Assembly (NCBI GenBank): GCA_905221605.1
Contig: CAJNDS010002116.1
Location: forward strand, 172,501-205,000
Direction: 5' to 3'
Origin: Symbiodinium natans
Lineage: Eukaryota > Sar > Dinophyceae > Suessiales > Symbiodiniaceae
DNA: 32,500 nt
The stretch's first letter is position 1, and each line of letters opens with the position of its first letter. Shown here one piece after another: positions 1 through 9,713 of the stretch. Both the position numbers and the translations under genes were made by a program. The notes under the pieces are model-generated. The model was not told where the DNA came from. It did not search any database and saw only the letters and a list, made by a program, of their open reading frames with translations.

Positions 1-145
1 GGAACCCAGAACCAAAATTCTATTAAAGTATAGTCTTCCAAAACCCAGATTCAGAAGTTTGGGGCGTTGGAAAGGGTGGAGTCGCGTAAAGCCGATGCGG
101 TGGGTGGGGGGAAAGGGTGCTGGGGGCTAAGGTTCAGGGTTCAGG

Positions 146-293
146 AACCCTAAACCCTAAACCCTAAACCCTAAACCCTAAACCCTAAACCCTAAACCCT
201 AAACCCTAAACCCTAAACCCTAAACCCTAAACCCCTAACCCTAAACCCTAAACCCTAAACCCTAAACCCTAAACCCCAAGCCCTAACCCTAAA
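146..293 (-). repeat. CCCTAAA telomere-like tract
   Basis: Nearly perfect CCCTAAA units on the + strand, with a few CCCCTAA and CCCTAA variants. The left neighbour is GGTTCAGGGTTCAGG, itself degenerate telomeric in the opposite sense, so the tract starts at a head-to-head junction. Positions 1-145 hold no recognisable feature. A short TTTAGGG tract (351-380) lies about 60 bp downstream. Confidence 0.95.
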
Positions 294-439
294 CATTTTA
301 ACAAATGGGATGGGGCCCTTGCTGCAAAGGAGGCCCTTTGTTTGGAGTGCAGGGTTTAGGGTTTAGGGCTTAGGGTTGGGAACCTTTTGGGGGACGTTTT
401 GGGGTGATTTGGGATTTGGCATGTCTTTGATCTCGTAGA

Positions 440-780
440 GTTAAAAAATCAACCTATTTGGACACAATGGACGTCTTCGTCTTCATTAGAGTGGACAGAC
501 GAGCGGTTGATATCATATATATATATATGTGTATATATGTGTATATAAATGAAAAAACAAATAGTAAATGAATAAAGAAACATAAACATAAACATAAATA
601 TAAATATAAATATAAATACAAATATGAATATGAATATAAATATAAACATAAATATAAATAAATATAGATATATAAATATACTTAAACAACTAACTATATA
701 AATAAATATATATATATATATATCTATAAACATAAGTGAATAAACATGTATGCTTATCTATATATTTATATGTGTCTCTG
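440..780. repeat. AT-rich microsatellite region
   Basis: AT dinucleotide runs (about 508-525 and 706-724) surround a hexamer-like (AAATAT/AAACAT) array (about 580-670). The open frame on the minus strand is an Ile/Phe/Tyr translation of this microsatellite and is not a gene. Its composition differs sharply from the GC-rich surroundings. Confidence 0.85.
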
Positions 781-880
781 TGGGAGAGACATGGTGCGGA
801 GTTCGGAGGCTCGGGGTTTTGCTTGCGCGTTGCCGGAGCAAAGGCTTAGGGCTCCCTACGCAAAAACCCAAACCAAGAAG

Positions 881-984
881 GGCTTAGGGCTTAGGGTTTA
901 GGGTTTAGGGTTTAGGGTTTAGGGTTTAGGGTTTAGGGTTTAGGGTCTAGGGTCTAGGGTCTAGGGTTTAGGGTTTAGGGTTAC
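881..984 (+). repeat. TTTAGGG tract flanked by near-identical direct repeats
   Basis: TTTAGGG units with two leading CTTAGGG and three TCTAGGG variants. It is bounded by ACCCAAACCAAGAAG (866-880) and ACCCAAACCCAGAAG (985-999), 14 of 15 identical, resembling a target-site duplication. Confidence 0.95.
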
Positions 985-1100
985 ACCCAAACCCAGAAGC
1001 CTAAAGCCCCAACAAACCCTCCGAAGTGAGGCGTGGAGCGAGTATGCGACTGATCTGGGCCAGGAAGAGAATCACCGCCGAGACAGTAAACACACCTCGG

Positions 1101-1144
1101 GGGTTTAGGGTTTAGGGTTTAGGGTTTAGGGTTTAGGGTTTAGG
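1101..1144 (+). repeat. Short TTTAGGG tract
   Basis: About six perfect units. The following spacer, 1145-1514, has a small unsupported ORF and no recognisable element. Confidence 0.95.
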
Positions 1145-1514
1145 CCTCAGGTATGTCGGGGAGAGGAGGTTTGCACCGGGCCACCCTCAGGTGGCATGAA
1201 AGTCGGATTGCAATGTGAAACCCCCCAATTAAGAAATTGGGGGGCTGGACTTCTTATCTCCCGCCAAAACTTGGGCCGGGGAGAGGGGGAGGGGCCAATC
1301 TCAAAGAACATTGACCAGGCTGGCGTTCAAAAGAACGAAGAAGTTGAGGGGTATAGTGGCCTGAAGAATCAGAATACGGTTTTGGGAGTCATGTATACGT
1401 ATAGAGGGACCCCTTTTCTTGTGCAAGTATAGGGGCTGGATAAGATAAGAGAATGCGGAGCTGGGGGCAATCCATAAGAGGACAGATATGGGGAGTTCCC
1501 TTTCTAGGCACCCT

Positions 1515-1565
1515 CCCTAAACCCTAAACCCTAAACCCTAAACCCTAAACCCTAAACCCTAAACC
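1515..1565 (-). repeat. Short CCCTAAA tract
   Basis: About seven perfect units. Flanks read GTTCCCTTTCTAGG on the left and AGGAACCTAAAAGGG on the right, a partial inverted resemblance. Confidence 0.95.
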
Positions 1566-1713
1566 AGGAACCTAAAAGGGACCGGAATTTCGATAACTCC
1601 GTACCCACATCGAGGGTACGCTCAAGTTGTTCAGGTAAGTGTTCTCGACATGAGGGCGCGCTGTAATCAAGAAGGCGAACTTCCCAAAACCCTCCGTGAG
1701 ACTCGTAGAATTC

Positions 1714-1760
1714 TAGGGTTTAGGGTTTAGGGTTTAGGGTTTAGGATTTAGGGTTTAGGG
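1714..1760 (+). repeat. Short TTTAGGG tract
   Basis: About six units, one altered to ATTTAGG. CTCCGTG occurs on both sides, a weak 7-nt flanking direct repeat. Confidence 0.95.
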
Positions 1761-2519
1761 ACTCTCCGTGTAGATTTTTTTCACCGGTACTAGTAGAGAA
1801 TTCCTCATCGCCATGCTTCTTTGAAGGGCAGGCTTGTATACTTAGCAGGCGCTGCATCTTGCTAGTTTTGTTGCCAATGTTCACGAAGAATATTCCGCGC
1901 AGAGGTTACTTGGAAGTTCGCGGTTACTTGATTTACAACCCACTTGTATGCCCCTTGATTACCCTAACATGGTTATAACTTGGGTGATAAGTCCAGTTAC
2001 TTTGTGTTATAAGCCTTTTGTGTTAGTAAGTACCATGAACCTCCAAGTAACCCTCATCATAAACTAGACGTCTCTTATCCAGCGCTGCCACCGTACCTTA
2101 GGAATACGGAGCCTCGTAAGGGTTCCCAAGAAGCGCCCATCATGCTAAGCATCCCCCATACTGAGCATGAAACCCAAAGGGGCCTACCAACTAAGGAATG
2201 AGTGCTGAGGGTTTGAACAGCAGGAAACCCAGAAACTCTCAGACCCCAAACCGCGTACTTTCAGCACTTGAGCTTAAGGTTTCGGGGTTCGGGGTTTCCA
2301 TTTCAACGATTGGCTGAGGGCATCCCCTTTGAGAGGGCTTTCCTTTTCAGAAAGAGGGAAGGAGGGGGGTTCTGAATCCTCTGGCCGGTGTAAAACGGAC
2401 CCCAAGATTCGTTTAGGGCATGGTTTAGGGTTTAGGGGCCTTCCTTTTGTGTTGTCTGTTTGGCACGCTGGCTGAGGTCGCTTGCCAGTTGGTCGGCTTT
2501 GAAGGCTTCAGGCTCCCCT
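1761..2519. other. Unique spacer without recognisable gene
   Basis: Mixed-composition sequence of about 760 bp. It has short internal echoes such as GTTACTTG twice near 1908-1930, but no ORF with protein-like features and no RNA gene that I can recognise. A two-unit TTTAGGG fragment sits near 2422-2438. Confidence 0.6.
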
Positions 2520-2630
2520 CCTAAACCCAAAAACCTAAACCCTAAACACTATAAAACCTAGGCCCTAAACCCTAAACCTTAAGCCCTAAACCCCAAACGC
2601 CAAACCCTATACCCCACACCCTGAACCCGG
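2520..2630 (-). repeat. Degenerate CCCTAAA tract
   Basis: CCCTAAA mixed with CCCCAAA, CCTTAAG and CCCTATA variants; older-looking than the perfect tracts. A reverse-sense degenerate TTTAGGG/TTTGGGG tract follows at 2738-2826. Confidence 0.85.
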
Positions 2631-2737
2631 CTCACGATGAGGCCGCGGCCGTGGATGTTCAGCCAGTCCACCTCCAAGATGGACTTCTGCCGGATCTTTT
2701 GCCAGCCTGGATCTGGAGACTGCCCTGGTGGAGGGCT

Positions 2738-2826
2738 TGGGGTTTGGGGTTTAGGGTTTACGGTTTGGAGTTTGGGGTTTAAAGGGTTTACGGTTTGGGG
2801 TTTAGGGTTTGGGGTTTGGGGTTTGC
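2738..2826 (+). repeat. Degenerate TTTAGGG/TTTGGGG tract
   Basis: A mix of TTTAGGG, TTTGGGG and TTTACGG units. The open frame across it reads a Gly/Trp/Leu/Phe repeat and is a by-product. Confidence 0.85.
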
Positions 2827-3378
2827 TGTTTATGTGGCGTAGATGTTGCGAAGGCTGGGATGTAGCAGAGGCTCGAAAGCCTCGTCAAGTGCGAAGAGCA
2901 GCTCTGGCCCGATTGTGGAAGGCCATCCAACACCTTTCTCCCACCCCACGCCGTGCAAGGTGGCCGCGCAAGGTGGCACAGCCACCCTAACCTATTCCTT
3001 TTAAGGTTTAGGCCTAAACTAAAAACAACTGCTTGCTTCCAATAAAACGTCTTCCGTCACCGATGGTCACTTTTTGCCAAGGGGAAGGCAGTCCAGGGGT
3101 TTCAGAGAGGAGAGGCCCCAGGGCGCCAGCGCCCAAGTCCCTTTTCGGCACCCGCCCCGGATTCAGGGTAATGACCTGAAAAAGGGGACCAGTACTGGTG
3201 ACGAGGAGAACGTGCTCCGGTCCGGGCCCATCGTGGGTGCTACCGACCTCCGAGCTGTGGTAGGCGGGCGAACGACCTGGGTCGGCTTGCGCCATCGAGG
3301 TGTGGGGGCTTAAGCGCCGCCCCCCCCCTGCAAGGGGGCGGCCTAAGCGATGAAGCGATGCACACCTATGTCTTCGGT

Positions 3379-3490
3379 TTTTCGTCGTCGTCGTCGTCGT
3401 CGAAGTGGTGGTTGGTGTTCGGTGGTGGTGGTGGTGCTGCTGCTGCTGCTGTTGTTGGCCTTGTGGGGGGGGGGGGGGGGGGGGGGGGGG
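3379..3490. repeat. Cluster of triplet repeats ending in a 26-nt G run
   Basis: In order: TCG triplets (about 3379-3402), GGT triplets (about 3420-3435), GCT triplets (about 3436-3450), then G26 (3465-3490). Open frames here on both strands are homopolymeric peptides, not genes. The rest of 2827-3884 shows no recognisable feature apart from a three-unit TTTAGGG fragment at 3597-3619. Confidence 0.85.
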
Positions 3491-3884
3491 CAGAGTGCGT
3501 CTCAATGCCTTCCAGCTGCGCTCCGTAAAGGAGCAGAAACGCTGCACCGCCAAGGGCCGGGCTTGTAGAACTACCGCCCCAGTCGACCTCACGTGAGGGT
3601 TTAGGGTTTAGGGCTTAGATAGGAGGGGTGAGTCAGTGCCATTCCTGAAGAGGTGCGTCACGGAGTTGCGTTAGGTCTTCAGCGCTTCAGCTATAGCTTG
3701 TTGATACCCACGGCGTGTGGGCAAGGAGGCTGAAGCGGCTGAAGTAAGTTTACTTCGCTCTTTGTGGCTACTCCACACGGAGATTTTGACTAAGATTCAC
3801 AGGTTGTGGCAACTTAGTGGCCAGGGGTCAGCGTCGGCCGCAAGGTGGAGAGAATCTTCGTTCCAAGGATCGTGAAGCTTGCAG

Positions 3885-4170
3885 GGCTTAGGGTTGAGGG
3901 TTTGGAGTTTAAGACGTGGAGTGGAGGGTTTAGGGTTTAGGGTTTAGGGTTTAGGGTTTAGGGTTTAGGGTGTAGGGTTTAGGGTTTAGGGTTTAGGGTT
4001 TAGGGTTTAGGGTTTAGGGTTTAGGGTTTAGGGTTTAGGGTTTAGGGTTTAGGGTTTAGGGTTTAGGGTTTAGGGGTTTAGGGTTTAGGGTTTAGGGTTT
4101 AGGGTTTAGGGTTTAGGGTTTAGGGTTTAGGGTTGAGGGTTGAGGGTTTAGGGTTTAGGGTTTAGGAGTT
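3885..4170 (+). repeat. Long TTTAGGG tract
   Basis: One of the longest tracts. Mostly perfect units from about 3926, with isolated GTGTAGG, GGTTTAGG and TTGAGGG variants. The first ~40 bp is degenerate. Confidence 0.95.
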
Positions 4171-4245
4171 TGCCGGCTCCGCCTCAGGGAGCGCCTTCCG
4201 CACAGAGGTTGAGGTCCGAGGGTGGGAAGCCTGCCGCCAACCGAT

Positions 4246-4325
4246 TTAGGGTTCTAGGGTTTAGATTTAAGGGTTTAGGGTTTAGGGTTTGGGGTTTGGG
4301 GTTTAGAGTTTAGGGTTTGGGGTTC
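4246..4325 (+). repeat. TTTAGGG/TTTGGGG tract
   Basis: A mixed tract of about ten units, ending in GGGGTTCCGAACC. Confidence 0.9.
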
Positions 4326-5293
4326 CGAACCACAAACCTGTAGGAGTTTTGGAGCTTGAGAATTTACAGCTTCAAAACGTGAGGCTTGTGCAGTTAACGC
4401 ACACGCGGCCGAGCTTCCACAAGTTTCAGGCCCATTCCAATGGCAAAAAAACAAAATCAGTTGTTGTTCTTCATTATTGCATACAGAACTTGTAGCACAC
4501 ATACTACCAACAAAGCGTGTCAGCAGCAATTCTTCATTGTTGCATACTGCCAGTATACCCATCAAAAATTATGGTTAAATGAAGAAGTAAGTAGCTCTTC
4601 AACATTTCAAGGGGTGGTGCTACATACTCGGGAAAAATTCAACAGATAAGCCGTATTTGTGAAGGAAGAGCGCAATCTGTTGAAGAGCACATTCTCACCT
4701 CTGGACCTATGTAATGTCAAGCAATGAAAAATTAGTTCACAAGCGACTGCTAATTGTACGTCTGCTCCTCAGGTTGGTACATGAAGAGGACTCCCATTCC
4801 AGTCAACCCCTCAGACTAGCAGCATAGTAGTGTAACGTGATAATACATGATAATAAGCTATGCACATTCGAATTACGAGGGGTCGTTTCCATAAATTACA
4901 ATGAGCCTTTTAGATTTTAGATGTTTTCCGCGATGTTCCTTCGACAACAAATCTACACAACGTAGCACATCATTAACATAATGCAATGTTTTCACATGAA
5001 GCTACCCGTAGATTTGCAGCCGGATATGACTTGAAGGCCACTCGTACTAATCCTTTTTGTGCTACACGTCGTTTTGCACCAATTTTTGCATTAGATAAAC
5101 AAATTAGTTCCTGACTTGGCTGTTCCAATTGGGGGTTAACTTTACTAACTTATCCTTTCTCAACTTCATCATGCAGCTTGGCCGTTCCAATTTGGGATTA
5201 ACTCTACTAACTTATCCTTTCTCAACTTCATCATGAAGACCCCGTGACATTGTCTTTGCTCAATGCACTGGACTGCACTCCTGAGACTTGACG
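4326..5293. other. Unique AT-richer spacer without recognisable gene
   Basis: This is the longest telomere-free stretch outside the retrotransposon on the left side. It contains an echo of TTCTTCATT(A/G)TTGCATAC at 4467-4484 and 4530-4547, and a 62-bp tandem duplication (5115-5238). Small ORFs here lack conserved motifs. No RNA gene is recognised. Confidence 0.6.
5115..5238. repeat. 62-bp tandem duplication
   Basis: Copies 5115-5176 and 5177-5238 differ at about six positions. The downstream halves share ACTAACTTATCCTTTCTCAA. Confidence 0.9.
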
Positions 5294-5379
5294 GGGTTTA
5301 GGGTTTAGGGTCTAGGGTCTAGGGTTTAGGGTTTAGGGTTTAGGGTTTGAGGTTTGGGGTTTAGGGTTTAGGGTTTGGG
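5294..5379 (+). repeat. TTTAGGG tract with TCTAGGG variants
   Basis: About twelve units, with two adjacent TCTAGGG and a few TTTGGGG. A C14 run follows at 5457-5470. Confidence 0.93.
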
Positions 5380-5504
5380 CGGTATTGGGCTGATTCGGTG
5401 CAGTAGCGTGGTTCGAATGATGCATTGGACGATGGCTTCGGATTGTAATGGTCAAACCCCCCCCCCCCCCGCGGAAAAACTAGTACTGCCACCTCTTTGG
5501 CTTG

Positions 5505-5596
5505 TTTCGGGTTTAGGGTTTAGGGTTTAGGGTTTAGGGTTTAGGGTTTAGGGTTTAGGGTTTAGGGTTTAGGGTTTAGGGTTTCGCGTTTAGGAC
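5505..5596 (+). repeat. TTTAGGG tract
   Basis: About ten perfect units between GTTTCGGGTTTAGG and GTTTCGCGTTTAGG. These flanks are 13/14 identical but partly telomere-like themselves. Confidence 0.95.
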
Positions 5597-6055
5597 TTTG
5601 TTCGGATGGAAGGCTTGAGGGGATCGGAGTTCAGGGCTGCTTTTGGCTCTGCGCCAGCAAAGACGCTGACTTCATCGCCCGAAGCCCCAAAACCTCCCCT
5701 AACAGGGTTTAGGGTTTTGGGGTTTAGGTTGGTATGTTCCCCCTTATACTAACAGTCCTTTGCGATCATCCTAATTCAGGACTATTCGCATATCGGGGAA
5801 CATCTCAAAGTTTGGGGTTATAACGGCCCCAGAAGGGCCTCTGCAGCAAGGGACTTGCCCACACCCAAGCCCACTGCCAGCATCACCTGCGCCCCGCGCA
5901 CGCGCGCGCGCGCAGGAGGCCACCAAGAGGGTGTTCAGGGTTTCGGGTCTTCAGGGTTCAGGGTTTAGGGCTCAGCACAAGGTTTAGGATTTTGGTTTTA
6001 CGGGTTTCGGAATGATCCGTTGGGATGAGCTTTCTTCATCAAAACTTTGGTACCT
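5597..6055. other. Spacer with fragments of telomere-like and CG repeats
   Basis: Holds a short TTTAGGG fragment (5705-5733), a CG dinucleotide run (about 5896-5912), and degenerate TTCAGGG/TTTCGGG pieces (5930-6010). Positions 5728-5790 resemble 28540-28610. No gene is recognised. Confidence 0.6.
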
Positions 6056-6300
6056 AGTCCCTAGTCCCTAAATCCTTAAACCCGAAATCCTGAACCCTGA
6101 ACCCTAAACCCTGAACCCTAAACCCTAAATCCTACACCCTAAACCCTAAATCCTACACCCTAAACCCTAAACCCTAAACCCTAAACCCTAAACCCTAAAC
6201 CCTAAACCCTAAACCCTAAACCCTAAACCCTAAACCCTAAACCCTAAACCCTAAACCCTAAACCCTAAACCCTAAACCCTAAACCCTAAACCCTAAACCT
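6056..6300 (-). repeat. Long CCCTAAA tract
   Basis: Degenerate at the left edge (CCCTAGT, CCTGAAC, CCTACAC), then over 120 bp of perfect units. The gradient from degenerate to perfect is clear. Confidence 0.95.
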
Positions 6301-6407
6301 TTGCCTGGGTGGCCACGAGGCTGGATCGTTGGGCTGTATGCGGCTCCTCCGAGCAGGCCTGGGAAGCCGGAAGGTCCCCCCATAGCCTTCCTTGACCCCT
6401 AGCTGGT

Positions 6408-6660
6408 TTGGGGTTTAGGGTTTAAGGTTTGGGGTTTGGGGTTTAGGGTTTGGGGTTTGGGGTCTGGGGTTTAGGGTTTAGGGTTGAGGGTTGAGGGTTG
6501 AGGGTTTAGGGTTTAGGGTTTAGGGTTTAGGGTTTAGGGTTTAGGGTTTAGGGTTTAGGGTTTAGGGTTTAGGGGCTTCGGGTGTAGGATTTCAGGTTTT
6601 TCGGGGTTTAGGAGTTTAAGGGCTAGGGTTGAGGGGCTGAGGGTGTAGGGTGTAGGGGTG
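6408..6660 (+). repeat. Long TTTAGGG tract
   Basis: TTTGGGG-rich on the left, three TTGAGGG units (about 6482-6503), then perfect units to about 6570, then degenerate GGTGTAGG forms. Confidence 0.93.
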
Positions 6661-6736
6661 ATGAGGCCCTTGAGTAAACAAATATGGGCGGTACACAAGA
6701 CAAGACGGAGAATAGTTGAGGGGCTCTGGTTGTTAA

Positions 6737-6758
6737 ACCCTAAACCCTAAACCCTAGA
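6737..6758 (-). repeat. Minimal CCCTAAA tract
   Basis: Three units in unique sequence, among the smallest telomeric insertions in the window. Confidence 0.8.
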
Positions 6759-6825
6759 CTTCATCCCCAGCTTTGCGCGTGACAGCACCCAAAGAGTTTC
6801 TTGTTCGCGGGGCCGGTGTTGCTTT

Positions 6826-6902
6826 TAGGGTTTAAGGTTTAGGGTTTAGGGTTTGGGGTTCGGGGTTTGGGGTTTGGGGTTTAGGGTTTAGGGGTTTAGG
6901 GA
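6826..6902 (+). repeat. TTTAGGG/TTTGGGG tract
   Basis: Mixed units; about 90 bp before the C56 homopolymer. Confidence 0.9.
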
Positions 6903-6978
6903 GAAGGGTCCGCCGACCCTGGCGGCGTGTTGGATGGGAAAACCTCCCTCTTTCCCTCCTTACCCCCCCCCAAAACGC

Positions 6979-6991
6979 GGGGGGGGGGGGC

Positions 6992-7048
<57 letters not shown>
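6979..7048. repeat. G12 followed by a C56 homopolymer
   Basis: G12 (6979-6990), CA, then an uninterrupted 56-nt C run (6993-7048). Poly-Pro and poly-Gly open frames here are artefacts of the run. Such runs are poorly measured, so the true length is uncertain. The spacer 7049-7347 shows no gene. Confidence 0.9.
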
Positions 7049-7347
7049 ACCCCCACCCACCTGTCTTTTTGGCTTGAGTTTGTCCTGGTGCTACCCCCAA
7101 CCCCCCCCCAAACGTTTCACAGAACTCTGCCGAGCAGGCTGGGATGATCAACCAACCATGCCAGCGGGTTGAGACCTCTCAACTATGCTCCAGCGGGGTC
7201 GGCGGCTTGAGCCGGAGGCTCTTAAATTGAGGGTTGCTCCCAGGGTGCTGTTTTTGCACTGACTGGACGTGGCCTCTTCCAACTTCTTGCACTCCGGGGC
7301 AGTCGCGCTGCTGAGCGCGCCACTTGTCTGCCGTGACCAGGAGAGCA

Positions 7348-7461
7348 TTTAGGGTTTAGGGTTTAGGGTTTAGGGTTTAGGGTTTAGGGTTTAGGGTTTA
7401 GCGTTTACGGTTTAGGGCTTAGGGTTTAGGGCTTAGGGTTTAGGGTTTAGGGTTTAGGGCA
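7348..7461 (+). repeat. TTTAGGG tract
   Basis: About sixteen units with TTTAGCG, TTTACGG and CTTAGGG variants in the middle. Confidence 0.95.
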
Positions 7462-7564
7462 TGATCACGCAATTGCACTTGCGATTGGCATTCGCCGCAC
7501 GGCGCGGTCTGGGTGTTCCGAAAAGCTGTGGCCATGGCAGCTGCCAGCTCAGGAACACAAAAAA

Positions 7565-7722
7565 ACCCTGACTCTCTAACAAAACCCTAAACCCTGACCC
7601 AACCCTAAACCCTAAGTCACCCCTAAACCCTGAACACCAACCCTAAGCCCCAAACCCCAAACCCCAAACCCCAAACCCCAAACCCTAAACCCTAAACCCT
7701 AAACCCCAAACCCCAAAAACCT
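7565..7722 (-). repeat. Degenerate CCCTAAA/CCCCAAA tract
   Basis: Degenerate at the left, then about five CCCCAAA units in a row, then CCCTAAA. Confidence 0.88.
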
Positions 7723-7829
7723 AGACCGGGTGTCTGAGTCTGCCCACGGGTCTTGATGGGAGCTGTCTCTGCAGGGAGCTTGGGTGTCGGTCCTGCGCAA
7801 GGTAAGAGGGCTGATAGGGCTTAAGGCAT

Positions 7830-8031
7830 TTCAGGGTTCTTAGGGTTTTTAGGGTTTTTGGGGGCTTTTAGGGTTTTTAGTAGGGTCTTTAGTGGGTTTT
7901 TAATAGGGTTTTTAGTAGGTTTTTAGTAGGGTTTTTAGTAGGGTGTTTAGTAGGGTGTTTAGTAGGGATTTTAGGGTTTTAGGGTTTTTAGGGTTTTTTA
8001 GGGTTTAGGGTTTACGGGCTTGGGGTTTGGG
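7830..8031 (+). repeat. Degenerate (T)TTTTAG(TA)GGG tract
   Basis: Units such as TTTTTAGTAGGG repeat irregularly, suggesting local expansion of a longer variant derived from TTTAGGG. Confidence 0.8.
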
Positions 8032-8117
8032 GCATCCCCAAAGGCTCCAATGTAGTTTCTTTTTGGGTCGGGGATGCCAGTATAAAACCCAGCAAAAACA
8101 CTATAGGAGCCTTTGGG
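8031..8117. repeat. Small foldback element with nested inverted repeats
   Basis: CCCAAAGGCTCC (8037-8048) pairs perfectly with GGAGCCTTTGGG (8106-8117). Overlapping it, GGCATCCCC (8031-8039) pairs with GGGGATGCC (8070-8078). The two hairpins are mutually exclusive over 8037-8039. It could be a miniature inverted-repeat element or a decayed structured RNA; there is no coding content. Confidence 0.55.
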
Positions 8118-8285
8118 TAAGGCTTAGGTTTGGGGGTTGCTAAGATCGAGGGTTTTGGGGTTAGAAGCTATAAGGGTTTGAAGGCTTATGGTTCGGGTTG
8201 TTAAGGTGTAGGGCTTTAGGGTTATGAGTTATAAGTGTTTGGGGTTTGGGGTTGAAGGCCTAAGCCCTCGGCCCTGATCCATGTC

Positions 8286-8390
8286 AACCCTAAACCCTAA
8301 ACCCTAAACCCTAAACCCTAAACCCTAAACCCTAAACCCTAAACCCTAAACCCTAAACCCTAAAACCCTAAACCCTGAACCCCAAACCCC
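8286..8390 (-). repeat. CCCTAAA tract
   Basis: About eleven perfect units, one CCCTAAAA, then CCCCAAA forms. Degenerate TTTGGGG/TTTAGGG pieces follow at 8465-8520. Confidence 0.95.
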
Positions 8391-8620
8391 CCAGATCTTC
8401 TGCACGGGCTCCTCCAGTCTCCCTTCGCGTGGTGCCTCGGTCTTCGTTTGGTGGGTGGAGATTCGGGTTTTGGGTTTTGGGGTTTGGGCTCTTGGTTTAG
8501 GGTTGAGGGTTTAGGGTTGCCTGCTTAAGGTTTCGGGCTAAGAGGGCTTGTTTGGGGCCTAGGGTTTACGTTCTTGGCGGACGGGAAGGCTTGGCGGCTT
8601 GCTGCTGGGGTTCGATTGCT

Positions 8621-8621
<1 letters not shown>

Positions 8622-8663
<42 letters not shown>
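8622..8663. repeat. G42 homopolymer
   Basis: Uninterrupted G run in an otherwise unique spacer (8521-8862). It could form quadruplex DNA, and its length may be inaccurate. Confidence 0.9.
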
Positions 8664-8664
<1 letters not shown>

Positions 8665-8862
8665 CTAAATCTTGGGGTGCGGAAATCCAGACTGTTTAGG
8701 GATGAGATGGCCGGAGCCGTAGGATTCGTTGGCCTCTGATTTCTTCAGGCAAGCTCTAGGGATTCGGGTTTAGAGTTTAGCGGGGGAGCATAGGACCCCG
8801 ACCTCAAGTTGACCCAAGCTACATGTGCTTACTTCAGAGTTACGTGGGCCGTATGTACACAA

Positions 8863-8949
8863 AACCCTAAACCCTAAACCCTAAACCCTACACCCTGAAC
8901 CCTGAACCCTAAACCTTAAACCCTAAACCCTAAACCCTAAACCCTAAAC
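8863..8949 (-). repeat. CCCTAAA tract
   Basis: About twelve units, with CCCTACA, CCCTGAA and CCTTAAA variants clustered in the middle. Confidence 0.95.
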
Positions 8950-9061
8950 GCAAGGAGGTGGGTTGCATGAGGATCCCACCAGCTCCGTCTGCTCACGGGA
9001 TTTGAGGGGTGGGCGCTGAGAAAGGTCGAGTGGATCATGGAAGGCTGCACAGCTTTAGATG

Positions 9062-9183
9062 GGTTTAGGGCTTAGGGCTTAGGGCTTAGGGCTTAGGGCT
9101 TAGGGCTTAGGGTTTAGGGTTTAGGGTTTAGGGTTTAGGGTTTAGGGTTTAGGGTTTAGGGTTTAGGGTTTAGGGTTTTAGGG
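9062..9183 (+). repeat. TTTAGGG tract with a block of CTTAGGG
   Basis: Six consecutive CTTAGGG units (9071-9112), followed by perfect TTTAGGG. No gene is seen in 9184-9525; a degenerate CCCTAAA piece lies at 9366-9412. Confidence 0.95.
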
Positions 9184-9526
9184 GTACCTTCTTGGGGTGC
9201 TATTTATAAGGCAAACCTACCATTTAGGGGAAAATATTCGAAGTCCCTTATTTCGTAGACCCCCAGATGACTACTGTAGGGGTCGGAATAAATACTGATA
9301 GCATTCCCTTCTGGCCCTTTAGACAGTTATACTAAATGCCCCCCCCCCCTGCCCCCCTTCCAACCCCAAACCCTAAGCCCTAAACCCTCGGCCCCAAGCC
9401 CTAAACCCTGGACCGTAGAAGCTGATCTATCTAGAGCCTCCACCCCCCTCCCAGCCTTAACGAAGGGCAGAGCTGATGCGCCTTGCAGTTGCAGTTCGGA
9501 GGCTCGCTAATGCGAGGTTCTAAGTA

Positions 9527-9628
9527 GGGTTTAGGGTTTAGGGTTTAGGGTTTAGGGTTTAGGGTTTAGGGTTCAGGGTTCAGGGTTCAGGGTTCAGGGT
9601 TCAGGGATTAGGTCTAGGGTTTAGGGTA
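9527..9628 (+). repeat. TTTAGGG tract with TTCAGGG block and flanking direct repeats
   Basis: Six or so TTTAGGG units, then five TTCAGGG (9572-9606), then degenerate. GTTCTAAGTA occurs at 9517-9526 and at 9641-9650, with GCTCTAAGTA at 9664-9673. Confidence 0.95.
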
Positions 9629-9713
9629 CTTGCCGGTAGAGTTCTAAGTATCACAGCTCTGGAGCTCTAAGTAGAGCAGCTATGTGTACTTGTAGCTACT
9701 TCTACGACCCCTT

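Noticed and set aside
449-733. Minus-strand 94-codon frame rich in Ile, Phe and Tyr
   Set aside because: It is the translation of an AT microsatellite.
7061-7086. TTTTTGGCTTGAG resembling the dinoflagellate spliced-leader end (TTTTGGCTCAAG)
   Set aside because: Only a partial match, the upstream half is absent, and it lies beside a homopolymer; not enough to call a spliced leader.
6832-7172. Poly-Gly and poly-Pro frames near 7 kb
   Set aside because: Produced by the C56 and G12 homopolymers.
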